Shown here piece after piece: positions 51,800 to 63,352 of a stretch of DNA of 64,000 bases (the first letter of the stretch is position 1; the number at the start of each line of letters is the position of its first letter). The notes under the pieces were generated by a model. That model was not told the DNA's origin and ran no database searches. It saw nothing but the letters and a program-made list of their open reading frames with translations. A program made the position numbers and the translations under genes. Source of the stretch: Torreya grandis (taxonomy: Eukaryota > Streptophyta > Pinopsida > Cupressales > Taxaceae); NCBI GenBank assembly GCA_037957365.1, contig JARHVA010004251.1, forward strand, positions 97,001-161,000, given 5' to 3'.

Positions 51800-53404
51800 A
51801 GAGGAGTGGGCACAAATGAGTGCAGTGGGACTAGGTAGGCTATGACGCTACTGTAGAGTGGCGTAGGATGTGAGATTGATGGTGGCACTGATCGAGCGGT
51901 GGGATCATTCCACCAACACTTTCCACCTACCCACTGGAGAGATGACGGTCACAGTGGAGGATGTATACCAGATTTTATGACTGCTGATACATGGAGTAGA
52001 CCTATATGCGTGCTCGAGAGAGGCGCATGATATTCATATGGTTATGTTGTTTGGTGAGCATGCAGCTGAGGCAAGTTATCACTCAGCCAATTTCGCCTAT
52101 GAGCCTCTATATGTGGCGGATGAGGATGCACATCAGTTAGCTGTCTTGATGATGATAGGCATCATGGTTTACGCGTTGCCAGATGTAGAGGGAGGTAGGT
52201 TTTTGGTTGCCATGACTGGAGTGTTGATGGACATGATTGAGCGATAGACAATGTTTACCTGGGCACCAATCTTTTTGGCCCAGGTATACAGAGAGCTATG
52301 GGGCATTAGCCAGCGGCGGCGGTATAGCTTGTGTGTGGGCCACCTGCTACACTGTTGGGCATATGAGCATATCATGGTCACACGACCTCTCGGCCTCCCA
52401 GTGGTGATTTAGGCCAGCTTTAGGGTCAGATTCAGGCGGTGGTGCGAGGTGATGGCACAGACATGGGTGGATGGAGTGGTCAGAGATATTGACCATTACA
52501 GAGGGGTGTTAGAGACCTTGATCCCGATAGACATTATCTGGAGACCGTACCTAGTGTATCCAATTTTTAGAGATCAGATAGAGTAGCTGGTTAGAGTGCA
52601 GAGCATTAGGTGGGTCAGGGGCAGATGAGCCGGTGAGCTCGAGAGGGTACCAGTGGAGAGAGTGTGGCGCCAGTATGGACTGCATCAGGATGTGCCACCC
52701 GCCTTTCCACTGTATAGACGGGATGACATTGAGGCACCGCTCCCATTGCCAGAGGAGATAGAGGGCCTTAATTTTGAGGAGTTACCAACATGCTTCAGGA
52801 TAGCAGACCCAGGATGTACAGAGGCCTACTCGACATGGTGGGTAGATCAGTATATAGGGATACAGGCAGGACCACAGTTGGATCTATAGACAGTGATCAG
52901 AGAGTGGGATATGGCCTGACATGAGAGAGATGTTGCCATCCAGGAGAGGGATGCAGCATGAGGACAGGTTACCATTTTGTATGGGTAGTTGGCCGCAACC
53001 CAGGCATAGGTATTGGTAGGATAGGGTTTGAGAGGATAGGGCCCGATGCAGCATCCACCTCAGCAGCCAGTTCAGCAGCCTACGCAGTCAGCGTCAGTGC
53101 AACCAGGGTTTTCACAGTCGCAGGGTTCAGTGCAGGGCATGGCAGCAGGTCTGATGGGTCCACCACAGACTGTATATATAGTTAGATACAATGATGCGTT
53201 GGATGAGATCGCTTATTATGAGAGGGCCATTAGGGGGTTCCCTCAAATATAGCGATACTCTGAGATGAGGGCAGAGCTGAGTCGACAGAGGTCTATGTTG
53301 TGAGTGACAGCTTTTGGGTCTCACAGACGATGCAGATCAGAGGGGGGAGAGGATACAACATCTTCCCGGCCACCGCCACCACCACCACAGCCACAGCCTT
53401 GAGG
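51800..53404 (+). pseudogene. Antisense plant mobile domain (PMD) ORF inside the Tat-like element
   Basis: One plus-strand frame stays in register for about 530 codons, broken by stops but by no frameshift that I can see. The N-terminal 350 codons fit the plant mobile domain of MAIN/MAIL1-type and transposon proteins: 'LMVALIERWDHSTNTFHLP', 'GEMTVTVEDVYQIL', 'FLAQVYRELWGISQ', 'HYRGVLETLIPIDIIWRPYL' and 'VERVWRQYGLHQDVPPAF'. An Arg/Glu-rich coiled-coil-like stretch follows (about 52.89-53.0 kb), then a Gln/Pro-rich segment ('HPPQQPVQQPTQ', 53,048 on), and a tail with 'YNDALDEIAYYERAIRGF'. The stops are TAG and TGA where CAG and CGA are likely. It runs opposite to gag-pol. Extra ORFs at this place, often antisense, are known from Tat-lineage elements. 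The start is not certain. Role unknown. Confidence 0.75.
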
Positions 53405-55068
53405 GCAGACTTTGATATTATGTATATACCGGCCTGCGAGCCGATGATGTGAGATGTATTTGATTTTTTTGAGAGAGAGACAGAGGCACAGATTATGCCA
53501 TTGTAAAACATTGATATATATATATATATATATGATGTGATTTTGATCATTGATGTGTTATGAAAAATGTTATGGATGTGTTTGTATGTTATTTTGATTT
53601 GATACATGTTTTGATATGATATTTAGGATTATGATGTTGATATTGTTGTGTTGATATGATGATGAATGTATGATTAGGATCAATGATTAATGATATGGAT
53701 GAAAATGATTAATGTTAAGGATTATGAAAATATGTGATTGTTTGAGATGTGATTGGCAGGTGACGAAAGAATGTGATGGAAGAAATGTGATGAAGGAATG
53801 GCTGAGCTAACCTCAGAAGACCCCATGTCAACTGAGTGCTGCCTACATAGCCCCTGTTGTTAGGGCCTCAGGCCAATGTAGTTCTCCCAAGAGGGAGGAA
53901 AAAGATCGAAGTGGTTGATTTTGGTCATGATAATGATATAGCACTTCCCACTTGTCTGAGGGTACATGCTTTGAAATGATGTGGAGAAGATGATGCTACA
54001 GCCTTTTCCAAATGGTGTATTCTGTAACATTGGTCGGGGTTTTTCATCCCTTAGCAACTATCCATATTCGTGATGGATGTATGCTAAAAATGAATTGTGG
54101 GTCGATTTATGTTTCAGCAAGTAATGGTTTATGCTTGACATAAATTGTGTGGTTGATAGTTCCCATGTGTATTGGTGTCTATGGAAACCAGAATGAGTAG
54201 GCTATGTGAGTGGTTAAAAAAAAGAGTCAGGTTGAATTGTGTGGACAAATGATGTGGTTGAATGTGACCAAAGTGTAGGTAGAAAGTAAAAGGCATAAGC
54301 GCCCTTTTATTGACAAGGACCAAAATGATAGCATAGATAGGGGTTGTTAGAACCAAGAGCCCCATTCATGTGTTGTGTCATTGACCATGAGTTGTGTTAG
54401 AGCGGTAATCGAATCACTTTGACATTAAAAAGAGCTCGAAGTCCCTTGAGAAGGTGATGGGATAGGAGGAGAGGGTAACCCATTTTTTGAGTAGGGATAA
54501 CTTTGCCCCTTTTGATAGGAGACCCTGAGACAACTACAAGTCAAGTCCATGACCCATTTTTTTTTTTTTTTTTTTTTTTGATCGATGAGGGAAGCCTACA
54601 TAGAGATGTCATCTTGTTTTGTGGTCATTTGTGAAGCCGATCGATGCGGGAAGCTTCTAAGAAAGTGTTGTTTGTAGTAAGATTTAATCCTAGCCATCCT
54701 TCGAGGGAGTGGTCTATATTTTGCTTTATAAATTTGAGGGATTTTGAATAGTTGTCCTTCAAGGGAGCAGTCTATTAGCTACAGCAATGATAGTAAAGCT
54801 GTCCTTTGAGGGAGCAGTCTATTTTTTGATTTGATTTTGTGACCTTGTATATTTTGACATCTTGATTTATTTTTGACAGAATGTTGAGTCATGGACAAGA
54901 CTATAGAAGGTCAAGGACTCCCTTTTATTAGGACAAAGCATCCATACTTTATAAAAGGGTTATAGAGGATTTTTTAAGGGAAAAAGGGTGGAAAGGATTG
55001 AGGATTAAAAGGGCAGGAATTGCTCAAGGGACGAGCTCAAGTTAAATGTTAAGTGGATGAGTACTTGA
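53405..55068 (-). other. 3' untranslated region of the Tat-like element
   Basis: No further gene is seen. It contains (AT)n at 53,515-53,532 and GAT-rich sequence to 53.76 kb. A 23-base T run lies at 54,557-54,579. A phrase 'gtccttygagggagcagtct' occurs three times (54,694, 54,751, 54,799), and a 'gatcgatgmgggaagc' phrase occurs twice (54,581 and 54,639). Confidence 0.55.
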
Positions 55069-56185
55069 CTAACAATAGAATGGTCGCAGATGCAAAGCAT
55101 TAAGGGGCTCAGGTTCTGGCCGGCCTTCAAGAGAAGACAGACGATAAGTCCCTGATCCATACTTGTGTGTGATGATATAAGGTCCAAGCCAATTAGGAGC
55201 AAATTTGCCTCGTTTACTCCGTTCCATATTGGTCACATGTTGGTTCTCTTTGAGGACGAGGTCTCCGATATTGAAATCTCGTTCTCTCAGAGTTTTGTTA
55301 TAGGCTTGTTTGATGCGATTTTGATAGACATGGAGATGGTTGAGGGCAGCAAGACGACGTTCGTCAAGTAACTCAAGTTGAGCTAATCGATCTTGATGAA
55401 AGTCATCATTAGAAAGAATGTCATGGAGATAAATGCGAAGAGATGGGATCTGTACTTCGAGAGGTAAGACAGTCTCTGTTCCATACACTAGAGAGAAAGG
55501 GGTAGCACCTGTAGAGGTTCAGATACTAGTGCGGTAGGCCCACAAAGTGAAGGGTATGTGAATGTGCCAATCCCTTCCAATGTCATTGACCACCTTCATG
55601 AGAATTTTAGTTAGGATTTTGTTAGAAGCCTCGGCCTGCCCATTTACTTGTGGGTAGTAAGGCGAAGATAAACTGAGTTTAATGCCAAAGGAGTCACAAA
55701 GTTTCTGGACAGTTTTGTCTTTAAATGACTTTTCGTTATCGGTGATGATTTTGTGAGGTACACGAAAATGACAGATGATGTGGGTGTTGATGAAGTCGAC
55801 AATCTTGTCGGCTTTTTTGGAGACGAGATGAATAGCTTCCACCCATTTAGTGAAATACTCGATGGCAGTGATGATGGACTGATGACGAAGAGATGAATGA
55901 GGGTTAATCTCGTCGATGAGATCTAAGCCCCATTGTGAAAAAGGCCAAAAATCTTGAGCAACTTGTAAGGCATGACTAGGGAGATGAAGCAAGTTAGCAT
56001 GCTGTTGACACTTGATGCAAAGCCAAACATAATCACTACAGTCTTGATGAAGAGTGGGCCAATAATAACCCAGGCGAAGGATGCGCTTAGCAACTGAGTT
56101 ACCACTGAAGTGTCCACCACAAATCTTGTCATGGGCTTGTTTAACAGCATGAGAGGCTTCAGCGGAGGAGAAGGCTGTCAAAACC
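55069..56185 (-). pseudogene. Integrase of the Tat-like element
   Basis: Frame 56,181 to 55,069 is open except for one TGA at 55,519-55,521 that looks like a decayed CGA (after 'AYRTSI'). In order it shows an HHCC zinc region ('HDKICGGHFSG' ... 'LCIKCQQHA') and then the catalytic core. The first Asp is in 'WGLDLIDEI', the second in 'KIITDNEKSFKD', and Glu is in 'YYPQVNGQAEASNK'. The C-terminal part has 'GDLVLKENQHV' and 'KFAPNWLGPYIITHKYGSGT', ending 'ALHLRPFYC'. The D,D,E triad is intact. Upstream, a frameshift near 56,170 joins it to the second RNase H frame. It would insert the cDNA into the host genome. Confidence 0.88.
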
Positions 56186-56835
56186 TCTTTTATAGAGAAG
56201 GCCCCCTAACATAGTATAGTGAGCGGTGCGCTTGGTGAAAGCCCGTCGTGCATTACTAGAGAGGTTGGGAGGAATGATAGAATGAGCCAAGTAGTCCACA
56301 AGTTGTTTATACCATACATCTTGTGAACTAGATTCTATGGTGTGGATGAGGTTGATGTCAGTGGAAATGTATGAAGGCAATGGCACATGATGTACCATGA
56401 CATAAATTCTTAATGAGGATGATGATGAAGAAGGAATATGCGAGGTGAGGGAAGCCATGGTGTAAGCAAACTTATTCGTAGATCGAGGGATAGTCTGCAA
56501 TAAGTGATGGTCAAAAGATGCTAGAAGAGTGTCAACACAGTGCTTGTACCTTTGTAAAATTTAATTTTTACAAAGATATGAACCATTGATTTGATTGACG
56601 ATAAGTTATGAGTCACCGAAGATGTTGATGGTCTTGATGTTTAAAGAAAGGGCAGTTTGAAGTCCCAAAATTAAGGCTTCGTATTCGGCCATATTATTGG
56701 TACATTCAAAGTCAAGTTTGAAAGACAAGGGCATGGGCTCACCTTCATGTGGGATGAGGATGACCCCCGCACCCTCACCGAGTTGACATTTGGAGCCGTC
56801 GAAGAACATCGTCATTTGGTAGAATGCGTCATCAT
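56170..56835 (-). pseudogene. Second (archaeal-type) RNase H and linker, Tat-lineage hallmark
   Basis: The frame from the preceding RNase H continues into an archaeal-type RNase H. It shows 'TMFFDGSKCQLGEGAGVILI' (first Asp), 'ECTNNMAEYEALILGLQTAL' (Glu), 'KTINIFGDS' (Asp), a stop, 'LIVNQINGSYLCKN', a stop, and 'LQTIPRSTNKFAYTMASL'. The family normally has AD in place of AY at the last motif, so the fourth catalytic Asp is Tyr here. A linker and the tether 'LGGLLYKRGFDSLLLR' lead to integrase. An extra RNase H at this position separates Tat/Athila-type elements from chromoviruses, and its pairing with an upstream degenerate RNase H supports Tat. Confidence 0.85.
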
Positions 56836-57330
56836 TCGAGAGAGTGGTGATAGATTCATCGAGAAACTCGCACTGAGAAGGTTGATTGTCGGGAAGAGGG
56901 GCATCTGCTAGTTGGTCAGTGATTGTTTGCCCCTTTATAGATTTTTGCTGGACAAATTCTAAGTCAAACTCAGTAAGAAGCATGAGCCAACGAGCCATAC
57001 GCTGGTTTTGATATGGCTTAGAATGCATGTATTTAAGAGGGTCAGTGTGAGTGATGACAAAGGTTTTGTGATTAAGAAGATAGTGACGAAGCTTGGTAGT
57101 GGCAAAGACTAATGCCAAATAGAGTTTCTTGGTATGAGTATACTGAGTTTCATAGTCGACAAGTGTTCGGCTTATGTAGTAGATCGCTTGCTCACGGTGT
57201 TGCTCGCTCGATGAGTGATCATGGCACCTAACGAATGATTGGTTGCTGAGATGTAAAGGTAGAAGGGTTGGTCGTCTTTTGGTGGAATAAGGACTGGTGG
57301 AGAGACCAAATAGCATTTGAGGGCTTTAAA
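56836..57330 (-). pseudogene. First (Ty3-type) RNase H, degenerate
   Basis: The domain is split by a frameshift near 57,190. The first part is 'QPFYLYISATNHSLGAMI' (frame of 57,489), and the second is 'EQAIYYISRTLVDYETQYTH', 'KLYLALVFATTKLRHYLLNH' and 'QNQRMARWLMLLTEFDLEFV'. The first catalytic Asp is absent (YISAT). Degenerate first RNase H domains are usual in elements that gained a second one. A Pro/Asp-rich linker leads to the next domain. Confidence 0.8.
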
Positions 57331-58553
57331 AGCCTCTTGGCAATCTTTATCCCATTTAAAGGAGACGTCCTTCTTGAGGAGATGATGAAAGGGTTGGCAG
57401 CGGTCAGAAAGCTGTGAAATGAAGCGATGGATGGATTGGATCTTCCCTTGTAGACTGTGAAGTTGCTTGAGATTAGTTAGAGGTGGCATTTCAAGGATAG
57501 CACAGATTTTGGTGGGATCTATCTCGATGCCATGAAGAGAGACAATGAATCCCAGGAGTTTTCCTGAGAGGACCCCAAAGACGCATTTCTTGGGGTTAAG
57601 ACAGACATTGTACTAAAGAAGGCGAGAGAAGATGATCTTGAGGATAGTCAAATGGTCGTGATGAAGCTTAGATTGCCAAGTAGGTCATCTACATAGTCCT
57701 CCATGATTTTATGGAGGAGATCGTGAAAGATGTAAGTCATGGCACGCTGATATGTGGTGCCTACATTTTTCAGACCAAAAGGCATGACCCAATAGCAGAA
57801 AGTTCCCCATGGTGTAATGAAGGTGGTTTTGTGTTGATCTTCCGGTGCAATCAAGATTTGGTTATATCCTAAAAATCCGTCCATGAGTGATAACATCTCA
57901 TGGCCAGCCATAAGATCAACAAGTTGGTCAATGTTTGGAAGAGGAAAGTCGTCTTTGGGATAGGCTAGGTTAAGGTTGCGATAGTCTGTACAAATCCGAA
58001 TCCCCCCAGTCGCCTTGGTGACAGGAACGATGTTAGATACCCACTGTGGATAATCAATGGGTTGGATGAAAGAGATAAAAACAAGGCACTGAAGCTCCTC
58101 TTTGACAACGAGCGCAACATAAAGATGCATTTTGTGAAGCTTTTGCCTAACAGGCTTAGCCTTTGGGTTTGTGATAATGTTATGAGTGGCAATGTTAGGG
58201 TCGATGCTAGGCATGTTAGCGTAGGTCTAGGTAAAGGCTTTGCGATTGTCTGAGAGAAATGTGGTATAGTCGATCTGCTCCTGGGTGTCTAAAGATTGAC
58301 CAATATTTAAGACATGAGGAACACCAAAAGATGGAAGGTTAATGTCAATGGTTGATTCATTTAACATAACCTGTGTTTCAGAAGGGAGGGAGTGCTGAAT
58401 GAAAGAACCGTCAGCACCCGTATAGGTAAGAATGGCGTCATCGTCTATGCAGTGAACAATGTTGATGGTTGCCGATTCATCGTCTATCATGTTGGGATAA
58501 ACGAGAGGGAGAGACCTGGAAACCCCGTTGAGCTGATAGGTTAGGGGTTCCAA
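57331..58553 (-). pseudogene. Reverse transcriptase of the Tat-like element
   Basis: Frame 58,553 to 57,648 has one stop, at 58,227, a TAG where TGG is expected in the conserved 'FAWTYADMPGID'-type motif (here 'KAFT', stop, 'TYANMPSIDP'). The RT proper follows: 'NPKAKPVRQKLHKMH', 'GGIRICTDYRNLNLAYPKDD', 'FPLPNIDQLVDLMAG', 'TFITPWGTFCYWVMPFGLKN' and the catalytic 'YVDDL' at 57,695-57,681. A frameshift right after YVDDL moves the thumb to the frame ending in 57,172: 'MPPLTNLKQLHSLQGKIQSI' and 'FKWDKDCQEAFKALKCYL'. Catalytic residues remain. It copies element RNA into cDNA. Confidence 0.88.
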
Positions 58554-59750
58554 GCGGATGGTGTTTATGCAAAAAAAAAACTAGGAGGGATGGAAACTAC
58601 CGACTCCGTAGGTGAGGATGGAAGAATAGGCGAGTCTGGAAGAGATTGGTCGATGGTGGGTTCGGGGCAAAGGTTTGCGAAAGCCTCAGTGGGTTCTTGG
58701 AAACCCAGTCCATATCATTTCTTTGCATTATCGTCATTGGGTGGTTTGATGGGCCGATGGGAGCCTTGTTCGTAGTGCCCAAAGCCAAAACCCTTCCATG
58801 CACACCTATAAAGGTAGGTATGTGCAAAGGTGGGGTTGCCAAGAAAGGAGAAATCAGATGTGAATAGTTGAGGTGAGGAGGAAGGATTTGAGTCAGTAGG
58901 AGCTTGATCCAGCCCCCCATAGACGAGATTAGTTTGAAGACTAGGAGGACCATAAGGAATGACCATTCCGATCTGACGGTCATAGCTTGGATTTTGATGA
59001 AGATGTCCATACTCTTGAGGAGTCTGGAACATGTCTAGAGTAAGTAAGCGATATTCCCCAAGTGAAAGTCTTTGAAAGATATCATCCATGGGGTCTTTGG
59101 TTGTCACTTGAGAAGGTGATGTGATGGCAACCATTGTTTGCATACTAGTTGACGCTTCTGCGGATGGAGACGATGTTTGGGTTGGTGCCTTGAGAGGAAT
59201 AAGAACGTCATTTGGCTGATAGGTTGTGTTACAAGTCTTAAAAGGGGATGGGTCGGCAGGAATGATATGGACTTGTTTGTCGTGTTCAAATTTGACACAA
59301 CGGTGAAGTGTTGAAGGGACGCAAGCCATGGCACGGATCCAGGGTCGTCCTAATAGCATGTTATATTGGAATTCTTCCTCAATGATGTAGAAGAGCTCTT
59401 AGATTGTGCATGGACCAACGTGAATATGGAGGACAACAGTGCCAATAGTGTTAGCGGTGGTGTCATTAAAGGATCTAAGGATTGCGTCGGTTTTCGATAC
59501 ACAATTCTTGGGAAGAGCCAATTGATCAAAGGCGTGGATAGAAATGATATTAATGCTAGTACCCCCATCAATCATAACTCATTTAATACGGGTTCAATCA
59601 ATGTAGGCAGTGATGAAAAGAGCAGCGTCCTGATCTTCCAAGGTAGAGGTAGGAATTTTAGAATCACTGAAAGTGATAGAGGCGACAGGGGATAAAGAAT
59701 GGACTAGGGCAGCTAATGGTTGAGGGTCTTCAGGTTGGACCTCCGCTGCC
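58554..59750 (-). pseudogene. Aspartic protease and protease-RT linker
   Basis: The active-site motif 'VMIDGGTSINIISIHAFDQL' has its Asp codon at 59,567-59,569. The frame runs through 'SKTDAILRSF' and 'TIGTVVLHIHVGP', then one TAA, then 'FQYNMLLGRPWIRAMACVPS' and 'TLHRCVKFEHDKQVHII', the usual plant Ty3/gypsy protease layout. A Ser/Pro/Thr-rich linker to 58,715 follows in the same frame. The protease is out of frame with gag (above) and RT (below), so at least two frameshifts, or natural frame changes, separate them. It cuts the gag-pol precursor. Confidence 0.82.
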
Positions 59751-61450
59751 TATAAGGCTTTGATTAGAGCTTGATGATGCTGGGGGGAGCTTTGGATAAG
59801 GTCATCTTCACAGGCGTTTGGTGAAGTTTTATCATAGAGTCTTTGATTGCCTCTGAAGAAGGGGGTTGGGATGCACCTAAGATGGAAATCTTGGGTTTTG
59901 GTGGTTGAGGTGACTGGATAAAAGGATAGGTCTAAGGAATAGCAGCTTTTTCTTTCGCTTTGTCCTTTTGTGACCTAGTGGTTATGTGGATAGCATTGAT
60001 TTCAAAGATAGGAGGGGAAGAAGGGGTCATGGCCTGCTGGTGAGATGTTGATATGGTTGAAGAGATTGGATGGGAAGGTGTCAAGGGTCAGTCAAGAGTG
60101 TCCTCAAGGAGAAGAGTGTCTTTCTCCATATAGCGGTGAATGACTACCTTGAGGGCACAACAAGTCTCGGTATCGTGTCCTGGCATACGATGATATAAGC
60201 AAATCTTCGTATCGTCGAACCAGGAAGGTTTTGACCCAAGGGGTTGGAATGGCTTGATAGATGGAAGGGTTATGCTAGAAGTCTACAAAATTTAGCATAA
60301 TATCAAAGCATATGAACCTACTAAGGGGTTCGTGCCTGTTGATGCATGACGCGCTGGTGACTTTTGCTTGGAAGGTGTTGAAGAAGGCTTCCGTACCACC
60401 TTTTGGGTTGGTGGTGCGGCCACATGTGAAGACGACACTTTCTTCATGAGAGGTACCAAATTTTTGAGAGGGGGTAGACTTGTGGTTGGCAAAGGAAGTA
60501 ATGGAGGTAATTTGTGTTGGTTAAGGGTCAGAGTAGGGAGCACGCTGATTAAGGTAGAAGGGTGAGGACCTAAAATGGAGGGTAATGTTGATGGTGGAGG
60601 AGGGGTTCACTTCTGTGGTCTGGCAGTCTTCTTTGACTTGGTTGGAAGACTACTATTGGTCGAGGTCTGGTCTAAGTCCACCTTCACTTGCGGGTGAGTG
60701 AGGGTAGAGACAGGGCGAACGCCAAGTGACTTGATCAGTTTAGATGGGGTAGATGAGGGTTTGTGTTCTGATATGAATGGTTGATGTTTCAAAGGTTTAG
60801 AAGTGGAAGTCTGATTCGTGTCAAAGACTTTGGGGGATTTTGTCACAAGAGAGTTAGTGGCATGAGAAGAGATAGGCTGAGTAAGATGAGGAGCTTTGAG
60901 CTGCTCCCATAATGCTTGATGTTCCACTTTCCTTGGTTGGAGAAGTCTTGATTTCTCTACTAATCGAGAGAATGGCTGAGAAGTTGTAGGATGAGACTTC
61001 AGTCCTTCAGAAGATGTGAGTGGTTGCAGGGCTAAAAATGCGTTAGGTGTGGCAGTAGTCTCGGACCCAAGGTGTGTAGGAGTTATAACTAGATTGTCAT
61101 TAGTCGAAGAAGATGGAGAGTCAGGTTCTTCTCTTGGTGGAGAAGGAATTGAAGAATGTGACTCCTCAAGCGGGTAAAGGGCAGGGATGATGGTGCCCTC
61201 CACTTGTGGTCAAGGAGTAGGAAGGGTTGGGTCCTCCATAGGCAATAGGAAGGAGAATGGTGAGACCGGTGGTGCCGGTAAGGTTGAGGTGTCCTCCAAG
61301 ATGAGAGAGGTTGACGGAGAACTAATTGGGGAAAGAGGTTAGTCCACACGTGATGGACTGATAAATGGACTAACCTCTTGAGGTTGGTCGAGAATGAAGG
61401 GCAAGACCGTATTGACTGTTTGAATGTTGTGTTCATGAGTGTTGTCAATC
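59751..61450 (-). pseudogene. Gag C-terminal region with second zinc knuckle
   Basis: The frame that carries the first knuckle continues through a long Ser/Pro/Thr-rich linker (61,203-60,292, with a few stops) to a second knuckle 'CLYHRMPGHDTETC' at 60,201-60,160. It is followed by 'CALKVVIHRYMEKDTLLLED' and then 'IHITTRSQKDKAKE'-type sequence that typically precedes the protease. The knuckle has the same CX2HX4HX4C spacing as the first, about 1.4 kb away. A shared ancestry of the two halves by internal duplication is possible. Confidence 0.65.
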
Positions 61451-63352
61451 AAGGTCTGGACATTGTTTTAGGTCGGTGGATGATTGGGGAATGGTTGCTT
61501 GAAGATGTCGATGCCTTGATTAGGAGGTGCATTGGGATTATCTAGGATGAGGTCACCCTTTTCAAGCATGTCTTGGATTATGTTTTTAAAGGTCTTACAG
61601 TTACTCGTGTCATGACCTTTGACACGGTGGTAATTGCAGAAGTCATTTTCCCTATACCACACAGGGATGGTGCGTGAGGGATCAAATTATGGAGGTGGTC
61701 AGATCTGGGGGAGATTGAGAACCCCCTGTCTAACAAGTTTTTCCAGCACAAACACGTATGATTCTCTGAGAGGAGTATACTATCATTGTACGTATCTCTA
61801 CTGGAATTGGTGGGTGGCGCTCTGAGATGTGGATGGCTCAGGCTGATTGGTTAAAGAGGACGAAGGTCTAATGACCACAACATTAGCTGAAGCTTTAGAC
61901 TTAGGATTGGATGATGAAGGTTTAGAAGAAGAGGAGTCATTGATCTTAGAGTTGGGATTTTTGCTCCGCAACTTGACTTTATTCTCCTCGATGGCACGTA
62001 ATTCAAGTTTGTGGGCCATCGTGAAGGCTTCATCGAAGGTGCAAAAGGTCTGAACCCGTAAGGTGGAAGAAATATGTTTGGTACAAGCTCAGGAGAAAAG
62101 TTTAATAAGTTTAGGTTGGGGTAAGGAAAAGGAGAGTTGATTGATGAGGCATCTCCAGCAAGCAACGAAGTCAGCTATGGATTCATCCTCGAATTGGCGG
62201 ATAGAATAGAGGTCCGTAATCGAGACCTTCTTGGTGATGTTGATAGAGAAGTGATCAAGAAAGAGGTGGGCCAGCTGTGTAAATGTGAAGAGGGAATGGT
62301 TGGCAAGAGAGCTGTACCAGTCAAGCGCAGCACCAAAGAGGGACATAGGAAACGTGCGTAAGAGTAATGCATCGTCATGGGCAATAAGGTAACAGGCATG
62401 TCTAAATGCCGTAAGTGATGCTGTGGGTCTTCCTTGCTTTGAAAGCGAGAAAATTTTGGAAGCTCCCACTGGTTGGGGTATGGCCTAATCAGGACAGAAG
62501 GATGAATGGGCTCATTGCAAATTTGCTCGTATGAGAGAGCATTGTGTGAGCCAGAAACGGAGGTCTCTAGGCTAGACATCTTATCCATCAGCATTTTGAT
62601 GATATCTGTTGATGGATTGATGGGTGGAGTGCCCCCTAGATTATAAGGCGCTTGAAAGATATTGAGAGGGGCATATGACATGGTTGGTTGCGTAGACGCA
62701 ACATATGGGTAGCTAATTATCGGGGTGAAAGTTGAAGCCAAGGGCACTTGTGTTATGGGGTTGGTAGGCACAAGTTGGATAGGGGCCGTTAAAGATGGTT
62801 GAGGAGTAGCCACACTTGTCGAAGGGTAGACAGTTACTCTTGTGTTGATAGGTGCAAGAGTAGGGGGATAGAGACCACTAGGTTTTGGAAAGGTGTAGGA
62901 TTTGGTTGAGTAGTTTGAGGTTGAGGGGGTACCGAAACCCCCATGGAGGTAGGTCTAGAAGGAGAGGTTAAATTTTGAAGGTAGGAAACGGTTGGGTTAT
63001 TAGTCGAGGTGTTGGCTTGATTGTCTATAGGTTGAATTGTAGATGCTGTTGATGTAATCCTTGTCTTGACTAAGGAAGTCAGCATCCCATAGATTGGGTT
63101 GCCTAGGGAGTCTCACGTTTGGCTATGCGCGAGATAGTGCTGCAAGGCTTTGACGTTGAGGTCTAAGAATCGTGCAAAATCTTGGTCCCCTTCTGGGACA
63201 ATAGGAGTCTGGGGCGGGGTTGGGCGAGTAGGAGTTCTTTCAGTCTCCGAGTGGAACTCCATTATAGGACTGGTTATGGATGGTGAAGGTGGAAGTGGTT
63301 GTTGCCTAGCGTGGTCAAGAAGAGCCTTGGTTTGACTGCGTGTCAAAATCAT
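61451..63352 (-). pseudogene. Gag (capsid and first zinc knuckle) of the Tat-like element
   Basis: It starts MILTRSQTKALLDHARQQ at 63,352. A Pro/Thr/Ser-rich N-terminal part follows with a stop at about 63,113, then a shifted frame (62,813 on) contains 'MLMDKMSSLETSVSGSH' and 'PNQWELPKFSRFQ'. After a frameshift near 62.46 kb the capsid core reads 'AFRHACYLIAHDDALLLRTF', 'LFGAALDWYSSLANHS', 'FTFTQLAHLFLDHFSI', 'DLYSIRQFEDESIADFVACW'. A Ser/Lys-rich segment (62,019-61,800) leads to the first knuckle, 'FCNYHRVKGHDTSNCKTF', at 61,638-61,597, followed by 'IIQDMLEKGDLIL'. CX2HX4HX4C knuckles of this kind are typical of Tat-lineage gags. It forms the particle and binds element RNA. Confidence 0.8.

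Noticed and set aside
53046..53252. Independent Gln/Pro-rich small gene
   Set aside because: It is in the same frame as the mobile-domain ORF and reads as its C-terminal part.
54557..54579. Poly(T) run as a retroposon poly(A) tail on the minus strand
   Set aside because: No retroposon body or target duplication could be seen on either side.
57965..58253. Additional frames overlapping the RT on both strands
   Set aside because: They are shadows of the RT frame, which alone shows conserved motifs.
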